The translations under genes and the position numbers were made by a program. A DNA stretch of 38,024 bases from an uncultured Pelagibacteraceae bacterium. GTDB lineage: Bacteria; Pseudomonadota; Alphaproteobacteria; Pelagibacterales; Pelagibacteraceae. Where the stretch lies: assembly GCA_902622655.1 (NCBI GenBank), contig CACNQY010000011.1:1-38024 (forward strand). The letters are read 5' to 3'. The notes beneath the pieces were generated by a model that was not told the origin of the DNA, made no database searches, and was given only the letters and a program-made list of their open reading frames with translations. Within the stretch, counting starts at the first letter, position 1, and each line of letters begins with the position of its first letter. Of the stretch, positions 16,261 to 25,261 are shown piece by piece.

Positions 16261-17166
16261 ATGAGAAACGACCTTATAAGATTTATTTTTGATAAAGCAA
16301 AAAAAAATAAAAATATTATTCTTTTAACAGGAGATCTTGGATATTCTTTATTTGATGAATTTGCTCAAAAATTACCTAATCAATTTTTCAATATAGGTAT
16401 TTCTGAGCAAAACATGATTGCAGTTGCAACAGGACTGGCAAAAGAGAAAAAAAAAGTTTTTGTTTATTCTATAGGTAATTTTCCTAGTTTGAGGTGTTTA
16501 GAATTTATAAGAAATAATTTATGTTATCATAACTTAGATGTTACAATTATCAGTTGTGGCTCTGGTTATGAATATGGGCAATTAGGGTTTTCTCATCATG
16601 CAACTGAAGTATTATCTGTAATAAGATCAATACCTAACATTTCAATTTTCAACCCCGCTACTTTGAAAGAATTAAAACAAATAAAGAGAAAAATATTTTT
16701 AAATCAACCTAAGTTTTTGATGGTAAATAAAAATTATATTAAAGAAAATATAAATTTTCATACTTTTCCTATTAAAAAAAAAATAAATGGTAAAATATTA
16801 ATCTGTACAACCGGTTCTATTTTAGAAGAAGCTATGAAAGCTTCAGTTTTACTAAATAAAAAAAATATAAAAACAGAAATAATTTCATTTCCATTTATAA
16901 AACCATTAATATTTAATATAGATTTTATTAATTCTTTAAAAAAGTTTAACTATATTTTTTCTTTAGAGGAAAATAATATAAGTGGAGGTTTTGGAGAACT
17001 ATTTTTGAATTTGATTAATAAAAATAATTTAAAAATAAATTTTGAAATTATTGGGATTAAAGACGAATTCATCAAAATAGTTGGAGATAAAAATTATTTA
17101 AGAAAAAAAGCAAGAATAGATTCTAAATCAATCATTTCTTATATAGAAAAAAAAATAAAAAATTAA
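16261..17166 (+). CDS. Transketolase-like protein, C-terminal (pyrimidine-binding) subunit
   Basis: This 301-residue protein is the second half of a split transketolase. TGDLGYSLFDEF is near residue 23. The TPP-activating Glu is in GISEQNM (Glu49), the substrate-binding GFSHHATE segment follows at about 111-118, and a C-terminal transketolase fold runs from about residue 175 (ILICTTGS). It pairs with the preceding gene to make an alpha2-beta2-type enzyme. It closes the rfbF cassette. Its stop codon overlaps that of the convergent gene within TTAA at 17163-17166, leaving no room for a separate terminator. Confidence 0.9.
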   Translation: MRNDLIRFIFDKAKKNKNIILLTGDLGYSLFDEFAQKLPNQFFNIGISEQNMIAVATGLAKEKKKVFVYSIGNFPSLRCLEFIRNNLCYHNLDVTIISCGSGYEYGQLGFSHHATEVLSVIRSIPNISIFNPATLKELKQIKRKIFLNQPKFLMVNKNYIKENINFHTFPIKKKINGKILICTTGSILEEAMKASVLLNKKNIKTEIISFPFIKPLIFNIDFINSLKKFNYIFSLEENNISGGFGELFLNLINKNNLKINFEIIGIKDEFIKIVGDKNYLRKKARIDSKSIISYIEKKIKN

Positions 17167-18098
17167 TCAAAATTAATTTTTTCTGAAATGTAAACACGAT
17201 CTTTATTTAATAGCATGTTATAAATGTTTGTTACATATTCTCCAATAAATCCAAGAAAAAACAAGTTTAAACCAAAAAAGATAAAAAAACTTACAAGCAA
17301 TAAAGGTATTCCTTTTTCAATATTTTCAATAAAAAAAAGGTGGTTTATTATGCTATAAAATCCGTAAACAATCGATATTAAAGAAAGAACAAAACCAATA
17401 AGTATTAATAATCTAAAAGGTGCATTAGATGCAAATATTAATCCCTTGATACCAGTATTAATTAAAGATTTAAGAAGTTCTTTGCTTTTTCCAAGTTTTC
17501 TTTTTTTGAACGTATAGCTAATACGGCAAACATTATCTGTGAAAGATATTGGTAAACTTCTTATAAAAGGTGAATTATCTTTAATTTCTATAATTTCGTT
17601 TAAAATTTTTTTATCAATAAGTTGAAAATCTGAAATATTTAATGGGATTGAGTTTAGAGATATCTTGTTGATTATTTTATAGTATATAAATCTTATATTT
17701 CTGATAATAAAATTTTCTTGTCTTTTATCTCTTGTCCCATAAACAACATCAAACCCTTCTTCCCATTTAGATAAAAAATCAGGTATTAATTCAGGAGGAT
17801 CCTGCATATCCGAAGGTAAAAAAAGAAAAACTGCGTCTCCTGAGGCATATTTGATTGCATTAAATGTAGACATTTGAGATCCAAAATTTTTAGCATTAAA
17901 TAGAACTTTAATTTTTTTATCTTGAGAGGCTAAATTTCTAAGAATTTTTTTTGTCTCACTTTTTGAATTATTATCTGTAATAATATGTTCATATTCATAT
18001 TTTTCTAAATTTTTAAATATTTTTTTTACTGAATTTGTTAAATCGATTAAATTTTCTTTTTCATTAAAACAGGGAGTTATTATAGAAATTTTTTTCAT
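17163..18098 (-). CDS. Polyprenyl-phosphate glycosyltransferase (GtrB/ArnC-like GT2)
   Basis: The 311-residue protein has an N-terminal GT-A domain (SIITPCFNEKENL at 5-17; the acidic site LPSDMQDPPEL near 94-104). Two C-terminal membrane helices at about 230-250 and 265-290 end in the family segment GFIGEYVTNIYNM. This is the GtrB/DPM1/ArnC layout, which loads a sugar onto undecaprenyl phosphate on the cytoplasmic side. The GT-C enzymes in the island would then use that lipid-linked sugar outside. It is a single-gene minus-strand unit, 65 bases from the divergent aminotransferase fusion. The sugar is unknown. Confidence 0.9.
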   Translation of the reverse strand: MKKISIITPCFNEKENLIDLTNSVKKIFKNLEKYEYEHIITDNNSKSETKKILRNLASQDKKIKVLFNAKNFGSQMSTFNAIKYASGDAVFLFLPSDMQDPPELIPDFLSKWEEGFDVVYGTRDKRQENFIIRNIRFIYYKIINKISLNSIPLNISDFQLIDKKILNEIIEIKDNSPFIRSLPISFTDNVCRISYTFKKRKLGKSKELLKSLINTGIKGLIFASNAPFRLLILIGFVLSLISIVYGFYSIINHLFFIENIEKGIPLLLVSFFIFFGLNLFFLGFIGEYVTNIYNMLLNKDRVYISEKINFD

Positions 18099-18163
18099 AT
18101 TATTGTATATAACCTATTAAAATTTTATCCAATTAAAAATATTAAAATAAAATTATAAATACA

Positions 18164-19942
18164 ATGAACAACTCTAAAATAATTGATTATAAAATAAAAA
18201 AGTATTTTAGATTTCTAAAAAGTACTAAATCTTTAGAAAAGACTTTAGTAAATAGGATCATAATAAACGAAAATTATTATTTATTACCACTTTCAAAATT
18301 ATTTTTAGAAAATCACGAATTAATTAAAAAACTTACTTTCTATAGAAATAAATACAAGAAATATTATCCAACTCAATTTAAAGCAACTTTGGCCTCCACA
18401 AAAAATTGGATAAAGAAACTCATATCAACAAATAATAGAATAATGTTTTTACTATTTAATAAAGAAAACTCTATATGTGGAATTATGGGTTTATTGAAAC
18501 ATCAAAATTCAATCAATAGCTTGGAGATAGATAATGTAATTAAATTTGAAAATTGTAAAGACAAAAGAATTTTTTCAAAAGTTTTAAAAGAATTATTAAT
18601 ATTCTCAAAAGAAATTCTATTTGTTGAAAATGTTCAGCTTAAAGTAATGAGTACAAACTTAAGAGCCATAAATTATTATAAAAAAAATGGATTTAAAATT
18701 ATATTAAAAATTCCTTTAATTAAAAAAAAATTAAAAAATAAAACTTTATTATTAGAAAATTCCTATAAAAAAATCTCTGAAAACGTAAAAGGCACTTTTT
18801 TTTATTTAATGAAATATCAAGAATTGAAAATCAAAAAGAAAAAAAGTCTAATTTTGACTGGAGGACCGTCTATTTCGCATTATGAAATATCTAATGTAGA
18901 TAATGCAATACGCCATGGATGGAATAAAAATCATTCAAATTATATAAAAAAATTAGAAAACCAATTTTCTTCATACCTAAATTCAAAATATTCAATAGCA
19001 ACATCAAGTTGCACTGGAGCAATACATGTTGGTTTATTAGCCTTAGGTGTAAAAAAAGGAGATGAAGTTATTGTTCCAGATTTCAGTTGGGTGGCAACAG
19101 CTAGAGCTGTACAATTGGCAGGCGCAACTCCTATTTTTTGTGATGTTGAAAAAGATACTTGGAATATGTGCCCAAATTCACTCGAAAAAAAAATTAATAA
19201 AAAAACAAGAGTAGTAATCCCTGTTCACATGTATGGAGAGCCTGCAAAAATGTTTGAATTAAAAAAAATTTGTGATCATTATAAAATAAAAATTATTGAA
19301 GATGCAGCACCCGCAATTGGAGCAAAAATTAACAATAAAATGTGCGGAACATTTGGAGATTTTGCTACTTTCAGTTTTCAAGGAGCAAAATTATTAGTTG
19401 CAGGTGAGGGAGGAGTACTTACAACAAAAAATAAAAGTTTATATGAAAAAGCAAAAAAAATTGCTGATTTTGGAAGAAGTTTAAAAAGAACTTTTTGGAT
19501 AGAAGAGCCAGGTTTGAAATATAAAATGTCAAATATACAAGCATCCATAGCTTTAGGGCAATTGAACAGGGTTGAAGAGTTTGTAATTAAAAAAAGAAAA
19601 ATATTTCAACTATATTACGAAAGATTAAAAAATTTAGAACCATTAATTACAATGCATAAAGAAAATGAAACTTCATTTAGTACATACTGGATGAGCAGTG
19701 CATTATTAAATACTAGAATTAATAGAGAGAATTTTTTGAATAAATTGTTTGAAAAAAATATAGATACAAGACCAACATTTCCAAAAATAAGCGATTATCC
19801 AATTTGGGGAAAAAAAATCAGAGTTAATAATTACAATTCCTCTACTATAGGATCAAAGGGTTTAAATTTACCAAGTGGATTAAAACTAAGTGTGTCAGAA
19901 ATAGATTATATTTGTGATACTATTCAAAGTATTTTAAAATAA
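18164..19942 (+). CDS. Fusion of a GNAT acetyltransferase with a sugar-nucleotide aminotransferase (DegT family)
   Basis: Residues 30-220 look like a GNAT domain; the acetyl-CoA/C-terminal motif is LKVMSTNLRAINYYKKNGFK (159-178). Residues 228-592 form a complete DegT/DnrJ/EryC1/StrS aminotransferase. GGPSISHYEI starts it, SSCTGA (281-286) contacts cofactor phosphate, EDAAP is at 379-383 and the Schiff-base Lys409 is in SFQGAK. The fusion would aminate a keto sugar and acetylate the product in one polypeptide. Gmd, encoded downstream, could supply GDP-4-keto-6-deoxymannose, making N-acetylperosamine a candidate product; a dTDP or CDP substrate is also possible. The gene is a lone plus-strand unit. 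Confidence 0.87.
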   Translation: MNNSKIIDYKIKKYFRFLKSTKSLEKTLVNRIIINENYYLLPLSKLFLENHELIKKLTFYRNKYKKYYPTQFKATLASTKNWIKKLISTNNRIMFLLFNKENSICGIMGLLKHQNSINSLEIDNVIKFENCKDKRIFSKVLKELLIFSKEILFVENVQLKVMSTNLRAINYYKKNGFKIILKIPLIKKKLKNKTLLLENSYKKISENVKGTFFYLMKYQELKIKKKKSLILTGGPSISHYEISNVDNAIRHGWNKNHSNYIKKLENQFSSYLNSKYSIATSSCTGAIHVGLLALGVKKGDEVIVPDFSWVATARAVQLAGATPIFCDVEKDTWNMCPNSLEKKINKKTRVVIPVHMYGEPAKMFELKKICDHYKIKIIEDAAPAIGAKINNKMCGTFGDFATFSFQGAKLLVAGEGGVLTTKNKSLYEKAKKIADFGRSLKRTFWIEEPGLKYKMSNIQASIALGQLNRVEEFVIKKRKIFQLYYERLKNLEPLITMHKENETSFSTYWMSSALLNTRINRENFLNKLFEKNIDTRPTFPKISDYPIWGKKIRVNNYNSSTIGSKGLNLPSGLKLSVSEIDYICDTIQSILK

Positions 19943-19967
19943 AAATAATTTTTGATAATTTAAGTTT

Positions 19968-21608
19968 TTAAATATTTATATTAACAAAATAATAACCAAA
20001 TTTTTTTTCAATTTTCAGATTATTTTTTAATTTATAAGTTGAACATGGAGATTTACTATACATACATAAACCATCAAATTGATAAATTATCATATCATTT
20101 TCAAAAAAAATTTTCTTTGAATTAACTTTTTCATTGGTGTGATAGGAATATATTTTAGGCCAAATATAATCTGACTCTGTGTTTTTGGAATATCTTTGAA
20201 TTTGTTTTCCAGAAAAAATTATAATGCATAAAATTAAGACAAATTTACTAGTTTTAATTAAACTTCTTTTATCAATTTTAAAGCATGCAAAGTTTATAAT
20301 TAGTATAAAAAAAGATATTAAATAAGAGTATCCATATCTATATAGTGGAAATTTTGTAAAAAAAATAAAAGTTCCAATAAAGCTAAAAAATATAAAAAAA
20401 TTTAAAAATTGATTTTCATTAAGTATTATAAGTTCTTTTGATGTTTTTTTAGATCTAATTAGATAAACAATAATTAAACAGGCCAAAAAATAAGGAATAA
20501 TTATATTAAACATAATAATTCCATGTTTTTTAGACCATGATGAAAACCAGTTAAATTTTTTATTATACTCTTCCATTGATATTTTTTTATCATTTCGATT
20601 TGGCCAATCTTTTGACCACGCTTCTCCTGAAATACTAGCAGTTTTAATTTCTCCCATATCGGTCCAATTTAAACTATTGAAGCAGGTTTGTTTAATTGGG
20701 TAAAGTAAGCATCCAGAAATTATTACGTTTTTAAAAATCCAAAAAATAAAAAAAAATGCTGAGAATGAATAAAGTACTTTTAAATTTTTAAAAGTTACAT
20801 CTTTTAAAAAACAATATAATGGAATTATTAAAACTACAATTAAAGTTGTTTTATTTATAAATGCAAAAACAGCAATTAGAGAAATAAAAAACAGGCACGG
20901 TTTTTTTTTTTCAAGTAATTTCGATATCAAATAAAATAATGACAGATGTGCTACCGCATCGTTACCAAATGCACTATATCTGTTAATTTTATAACTTATA
21001 AAGATAACTATGAATAACGAAAATATATTTGCATGAGAAATATTATTTGGATCTCTAATTATTTTTAAAACCTTATTAAAGAAATAAATAATAAAAAACG
21101 TAACTATACTCGCAAGAGGAATAACAATCCCAATATCTTTAAAAATAAAATTATTATTGATAGCTGAAAGATATTGAATAATTGATACAGTTCCGAACCT
21201 AAAATGTATATTTGATAATCCAAATATTATTTTATTTTCATTTAAAAAACTAACATAAGGTAAATGATAAAGTCCTGCATCTGGTCTATTTACATTGCTA
21301 TAAAGTAACAAGGCACTTGTAATTATAGAAGTTAAAATAATATATAAAATCTCTTTTTTCTTAAAATTAGTTTTTCTCTTAGTTAATAAAAAAATTATAC
21401 CTATTAACAATATCAGTGTATTTATTTCTTTATTTAAAGGTAAAAAAAAATTTAATATTAAAGCTAAAAAAGATAGAAAAATACAACCAAGTATCGATCT
21501 ATCGTTTATATTTTCAATTCTATTTATAAAATTTTTGTATTTTAAAAAATGACCATAAGAATAAAACATTACATTTGAAATCAATGAATATATTATTATT
21601 TCAATCAT
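19968..21608 (-). CDS. Large polytopic membrane protein, GT-C-like (LIC_10190-like)
   Basis: This 546-residue protein has about eleven helices. The first long loop reads NRPDAGLYHLPYVSFLNENK and continues to a HFRFG segment (about residues 108-140). This resembles a family of bacterial polysaccharide-cluster membrane proteins I know as LIC_10190-like, whose biochemical role is not settled. A second loop contains WSKDWPNRND and Cys-rich segments. A soluble C-terminal tail follows residue 470, with CMYSKSPCSTYK. The enzyme is probably a GT-C glycosyltransferase. Its start is 30 bases from the divergent start of the next gene, and its stop is 25 bases from the convergent fusion gene. Confidence 0.65.
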   Translation of the reverse strand: MIEIIIYSLISNVMFYSYGHFLKYKNFINRIENINDRSILGCIFLSFLALILNFFLPLNKEINTLILLIGIIFLLTKRKTNFKKKEILYIILTSIITSALLLYSNVNRPDAGLYHLPYVSFLNENKIIFGLSNIHFRFGTVSIIQYLSAINNNFIFKDIGIVIPLASIVTFFIIYFFNKVLKIIRDPNNISHANIFSLFIVIFISYKINRYSAFGNDAVAHLSLFYLISKLLEKKKPCLFFISLIAVFAFINKTTLIVVLIIPLYCFLKDVTFKNLKVLYSFSAFFFIFWIFKNVIISGCLLYPIKQTCFNSLNWTDMGEIKTASISGEAWSKDWPNRNDKKISMEEYNKKFNWFSSWSKKHGIIMFNIIIPYFLACLIIVYLIRSKKTSKELIILNENQFLNFFIFFSFIGTFIFFTKFPLYRYGYSYLISFFILIINFACFKIDKRSLIKTSKFVLILCIIIFSGKQIQRYSKNTESDYIWPKIYSYHTNEKVNSKKIFFENDMIIYQFDGLCMYSKSPCSTYKLKNNLKIEKKFGYYFVNINI

Positions 21609-21638
21609 TAGCTAAAATGTAATATATCTATCTAAATA

Positions 21639-22337
21639 ATGCTTACAATTATTATTCCAGTTTATAATGAAATAAATACTATTGAAAAAATATTATATAA
21701 AGTTAATGAAATTAATTTCATTTCAAAAGAAATAATTTTAGTAGATGATGCCTCTACGGATGGAACAAAATCATTAATAAAGAGTAAATTATCAAAAAAA
21801 GTTGCAAAAGTTATTTACCATAAAGAAAATCAAGGTAAGGGATCAGCAATTAGATCAGCTCAGAGTTTTATAAATGGTGACTATGTAATCATTCAGGATG
21901 CTGACTTAGAATATAACCCTAATGATTATTATAATTTATTAAAACCTATTATAAATGGAAGGAGTGATGTGGTTTATGGATCAAGAGTGCTAAATAAAAA
22001 TAGATATAAATTAAAAAATTTTACGTCTATTTTTAGAATATTTGCAAATCATATGCTAACAATTATATCTAATTTAATAAATAATCAAAAGTTAACAGAT
22101 GCACACACATGTTATAAATTATTTAAAACTGATATATTTAAAAATATAAAGTTAGAAGAAAATGGTTTTAGTTTTTGTCCAGAAGTAACAACTAAAATAT
22201 CTAATATGAAAATCAATATTATTGAAATTCCAATTTCTTACAAAGGCAGAGACTATAAAAGTGGGAAAAAAATAAAATTTTCGGATGCCCTCAAAGCGTT
22301 AAATACTTTAATTAAGTATAAATTTTTTAAAAAATGA
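21639..22337 (+). CDS. GT2 glycosyltransferase, short DPM1-like form
   Basis: This 232-residue GT-A enzyme lacks membrane helices. TIIIPVYNE (3-11), LVDDASTDGT (35-44), ENQGKGSAIRS and the metal site IIQDADLEYNP are all present. GYGS-like VVYGSRV and the acceptor-region motif SFCPEVT lie further on. It resembles soluble dolichyl-/polyprenyl-phosphate mannosyltransferases and would form a polyprenyl-phosphate sugar or extend a glycan. It begins the last plus-strand block and lies 19 bases before gmd, so it is probably co-transcribed. A GDP-sugar donor is plausible given its neighbours but is inferred. Confidence 0.9.
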   Translation: MLTIIIPVYNEINTIEKILYKVNEINFISKEIILVDDASTDGTKSLIKSKLSKKVAKVIYHKENQGKGSAIRSAQSFINGDYVIIQDADLEYNPNDYYNLLKPIINGRSDVVYGSRVLNKNRYKLKNFTSIFRIFANHMLTIISNLINNQKLTDAHTCYKLFKTDIFKNIKLEENGFSFCPEVTTKISNMKINIIEIPISYKGRDYKSGKKIKFSDALKALNTLIKYKFFKK

Positions 22338-22356
22338 TTTATTAAACTGTTAAGAA

Positions 22357-23397
22357 ATGAAAAAAAAAGCAATTATATTTGGTATTACTGGTCAAGATGG
22401 TTCATATTTGGCAGAATTTTTGCTAAAAAAAAATTATGAAGTTCATGGAGTTAAAAGAAGATCTTCCTCTTTTAATACAGCAAGAATAGATCATTTATAT
22501 CAAGACCCTCATGAAAAAAATAAAAATTTATATCTTTATTATGGGGATGTCACTGATAGTTTTTCAGTATCTTCTTTAATTAAAAAAGTTAAACCAGATG
22601 AAGTATATAATTTAGCCGCTCAATCACATGTTGCCGTGTCTTTTGAAGTGCCCGAATATACAGCTAATGCAGATGCAATCGGTGCATTAAGAATTCTTGA
22701 GTCAATAAGAAGTAATAAGCTTGAGAAAAAAACAAAATTTTATCAGGCTGGCACTTCAGAAATGTTTGGAAAAGTTCAAACAGTACCTCAAAATGAAAAA
22801 ACACCTTTTTACCCTAGAAGTCCTTATGGTGTAGCAAAAGTCTATGCTCATTGGGTAACTGTGAATTATAGAGAGACTTATAACATTTTTGCATGTAATG
22901 GAATTTTGTTTAATCATGAGAGTCCAGTTAGAGGTGAAACTTTTGTAACCAAAAAAATTGTTAGTGCTTTATGTAAAATAAAAAATGGAAAACAAAAAAA
23001 ATTATATCTTGGAAATCTGGACGCAAAAAGAGATTGGGGTCATGCTAAGGATTATGTTCAGGCAATTTGGAAAATGATGCAAAAAAAAACGCCAAGTGAT
23101 TATGTTATCGCAACAGGAAAACAATATTCAGTAAAGGAATTTACCAACTTAGTTTTAAAAGAATTAAAAATTCAATTTAAATGGATAGGAAAAGGAATTA
23201 ATTCTAAATGTTATAATGATTTAGGAAAATGCATTATAGAATGTGACAAGAAATATTTTAGACCACTGGAAGTTGACACTTTATTAGGAGATTCAAGAAA
23301 AGCCAGAAAAGAATTAAAGTGGAAACCAAAGTATAAAATAAATGATTTAGTTAAAGAGATGGTTTATTATGAAAATCTCAACTTAACTAAAAGATGA
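22357..23397 (+). CDS. gmd: GDP-mannose 4,6-dehydratase
   Basis: Gmd makes GDP-4-keto-6-deoxymannose from GDP-mannose. The sequence follows the family along its length: [53 protein letters not shown], the catalytic [18 protein letters not shown] with the Tyr-Lys pair, and [14 protein letters not shown]. At 346 residues it is slightly shorter than the E. coli enzyme. The stop overlaps the fcl start by 4 bases (ATGA). The product can feed GDP-L-fucose (next gene) and possibly the aminotransferase fusion at 18164. Confidence 0.97.
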   Translation: MKKKAIIFGITGQDGSYLAEFLLKKNYEVHGVKRRSSSFNTARIDHLYQDPHEKNKNLYLYYGDVTDSFSVSSLIKKVKPDEVYNLAAQSHVAVSFEVPEYTANADAIGALRILESIRSNKLEKKTKFYQAGTSEMFGKVQTVPQNEKTPFYPRSPYGVAKVYAHWVTVNYRETYNIFACNGILFNHESPVRGETFVTKKIVSALCKIKNGKQKKLYLGNLDAKRDWGHAKDYVQAIWKMMQKKTPSDYVIATGKQYSVKEFTNLVLKELKIQFKWIGKGINSKCYNDLGKCIIECDKKYFRPLEVDTLLGDSRKARKELKWKPKYKINDLVKEMVYYENLNLTKR

Positions 23398-24332
23398 TTA
23401 AATATAATTCTAGAATTTTTATAGCAGGGCATAAAGGATTGGTTGGAAGCGCAATATATAGAAAATTAAAAGAAAAGGGATATAAAAACTTAATAATAGC
23501 AGATAGAAAAAAATTAGATCTTAGAGATCAACAAAAGTTAATTAAATTTCTTAAAATAAAAAAACCTGATTTTATTTTTATAGCTGCAGCAAAAGTAGGT
23601 GGAATATATTTTAATTTAAAATTTAAAGCTGATTTTATTACTGAAAATATTCAAATACAAACTAACTTAATCCATGGTGCTTACAAATGTGGAATAAAAG
23701 AATTAATTTTTTTAGGTTCTAGTTGTGTATATCCTAAGAATTGCAAGCAACCTATAAAGGAAGATAATCTTTTATCTGGTAAACTTGAGGAAACAAACGA
23801 TGCGTATGCAATTGCAAAGATTGCAGGGATAAAAATGTGTCAAAGTTATAATGAGCAATACAACACAAATTACAAATGTTTAATGCCTACAAATACATTT
23901 GGTCCAAATGATAATTATGACGAAAATAATTCGCATTTTTTTCCAGCACTAATAAAAAAAATACATCAATTAAAGATAAATGATAAAAAAATAATAACAT
24001 TGTGGGGAGATGGCAAACCCAAACGAGAAGTAATTCACGTAGATGATTTAGCTGACGCTTGTGTTTTTTTTATGAAAAAAAAAACCAAAGAATTTTTGAT
24101 AAATATTGGCACAGGTAGAGATTTTACAATTAAGTATTATTTGGAATTAATTGCAAAAGTAATATTAGGTAATAATAAAGTAATAATTAAATATGACAAG
24201 ACTAAACCAAATGGTGTTTTAAGAAAAGTAATGGATGTCTCTTTAGCCAAAAGATATGGCTGGAAATCTAAAATAAATTTAAAGCAGGCTATAAAAATGA
24301 CTTATGAATCATTTTTAAACGAATTAAATTAA
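23394..24332 (+). CDS. fcl: GDP-L-fucose synthase (GMER)
   Basis: Fcl epimerises and reduces GDP-4-keto-6-deoxymannose to GDP-L-fucose using NADPH. Visible landmarks are [10 protein letters not shown] (cofactor loop), [19 protein letters not shown] and [11 protein letters not shown] with the catalytic Tyr and Lys. [12 protein letters not shown] and the [13 protein letters not shown] region follow. Length (312) matches the family. It is joined to gmd by a 4-base overlap and to the next gene by a 1-base overlap (TAATG), forming a tight fucose operon. GDP-L-fucose is therefore a probable glycan building block here. Confidence 0.96.
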   Translation: MIKYNSRIFIAGHKGLVGSAIYRKLKEKGYKNLIIADRKKLDLRDQQKLIKFLKIKKPDFIFIAAAKVGGIYFNLKFKADFITENIQIQTNLIHGAYKCGIKELIFLGSSCVYPKNCKQPIKEDNLLSGKLEETNDAYAIAKIAGIKMCQSYNEQYNTNYKCLMPTNTFGPNDNYDENNSHFFPALIKKIHQLKINDKKIITLWGDGKPKREVIHVDDLADACVFFMKKKTKEFLINIGTGRDFTIKYYLELIAKVILGNNKVIIKYDKTKPNGVLRKVMDVSLAKRYGWKSKINLKQAIKMTYESFLNELN

Positions 24333-25210
24333 TGAAAGATTTGATCATCGTAACTGGGGGTGCAGGTTTTATAGGTTCAAATTTAATTCAATTATTATTA
24401 AAGAAAACAAAGTATAAAATTTATAGTATTGATAATTATTCAACTGGTGAAAAAAAAAATCATATAATTAATAAAAGAATAAAGTATATTAAAGAGCATA
24501 CTAAAAATATATCAAAAGTCTTCAATTCAAGAAGAAAAAAAATTAAAGTAATTTTTCATTTTGGTGAATTTGCTCGTATTTATCAAAGCTTTTCTAGTAT
24601 GAATGAATGTATAGATTCTAATTCAGTAGGATCTCACGAGGTTTTTAATTTTTGTTTTGTTAATAAAATTAAACTTATATATTCTGCGACATCCGCAAGT
24701 ATAGGCAATAATGGTAAAGACAAAAACCTATCACCTTATGCTTTTACAAAAGCAAAAAATTTAGAATTATTAGAAAATTATAAAAAATGGTTCAGTTTAA
24801 AGTTTGAAATTATTTATTTTTATAATGTTTATGGTCCAAAGCAAATTAAAAGTGGGAAAATGGCGACTGTAATCGGAATATTTGAAGATCAATATAAAAA
24901 TAATAAATATTTAACAGTAGTTAAACCAGGTACACAAACTAGAAGATTTACACATGTAAGTGATACTATTAATGCATGTTATTTAGCATTTATGAAAAAT
25001 AAAAATCGACACTACAGTATATCTCATAAAAAAAGTTACTCTATTTTACAAGTTGCTAAAATGTTTGGTCACAAAATTAAATTTTTACCTAATAGGCCTG
25101 GAGAAAGGTATGCATCTGCCCTTACCAACATGAACCTTTCTAATAAAGTTTATAAGCTTTATGGAAAAATTGAGCTTAAAAACTACATAAAATCAATCAA
25201 AAATAAATAA
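24332..25210 (+). CDS. NAD-dependent epimerase/dehydratase (GalE-like SDR)
   Basis: This 292-residue extended SDR has an intact cofactor loop (VTGGAGFIGSNL) and SIDNYSTGEK, which resembles UDP-hexose 4-epimerases. The Ser region reads SATSAS, and the active-site segment is SPYAFTKAK, with Tyr and Lys four residues apart. NVYGPKQ and GTQTRRFTHVSDT are typical of the GalE group. The exact sugar is uncertain. It is the last gene of the polysaccharide island and ends about 50 bases before the 5S rRNA. Its position as the fixed right edge is worth comparing between strains. Confidence 0.85.
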   Translation: MKDLIIVTGGAGFIGSNLIQLLLKKTKYKIYSIDNYSTGEKKNHIINKRIKYIKEHTKNISKVFNSRRKKIKVIFHFGEFARIYQSFSSMNECIDSNSVGSHEVFNFCFVNKIKLIYSATSASIGNNGKDKNLSPYAFTKAKNLELLENYKKWFSLKFEIIYFYNVYGPKQIKSGKMATVIGIFEDQYKNNKYLTVVKPGTQTRRFTHVSDTINACYLAFMKNKNRHYSISHKKSYSILQVAKMFGHKIKFLPNRPGERYASALTNMNLSNKVYKLYGKIELKNYIKSIKNK

Positions 25211-25228
25211 ATTCATACTAATTCTTTG

Positions 25229-25256
25229 TTTACAATATTAATTATTTAGCTATAAA
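25229..25256 (+). promoter_or_regulatory. Probable promoter of the detached 5S rRNA gene
   Basis: TTTACA (25229-25234) and TATAAA (25251-25256) are separated by 16 bases, close to sigma-70 consensus. Initiation 6-7 bases after the -10 would fall at 25262-25263, the mature 5' end of 5S rRNA. The boxes lie in the 50-base gap between the last epimerase gene and 5S. The match is good, but AT-rich sequence gives chance hits. Confidence 0.55.
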
Positions 25257-25261
25257 TCATT

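Noticed and set aside
1..25210. Prophage or insertion sequence as the origin of the island
   Set aside because: No integrase, transposase, terminase or terminal inverted repeat was found in any reading frame. Genes are all of surface-glycan type.
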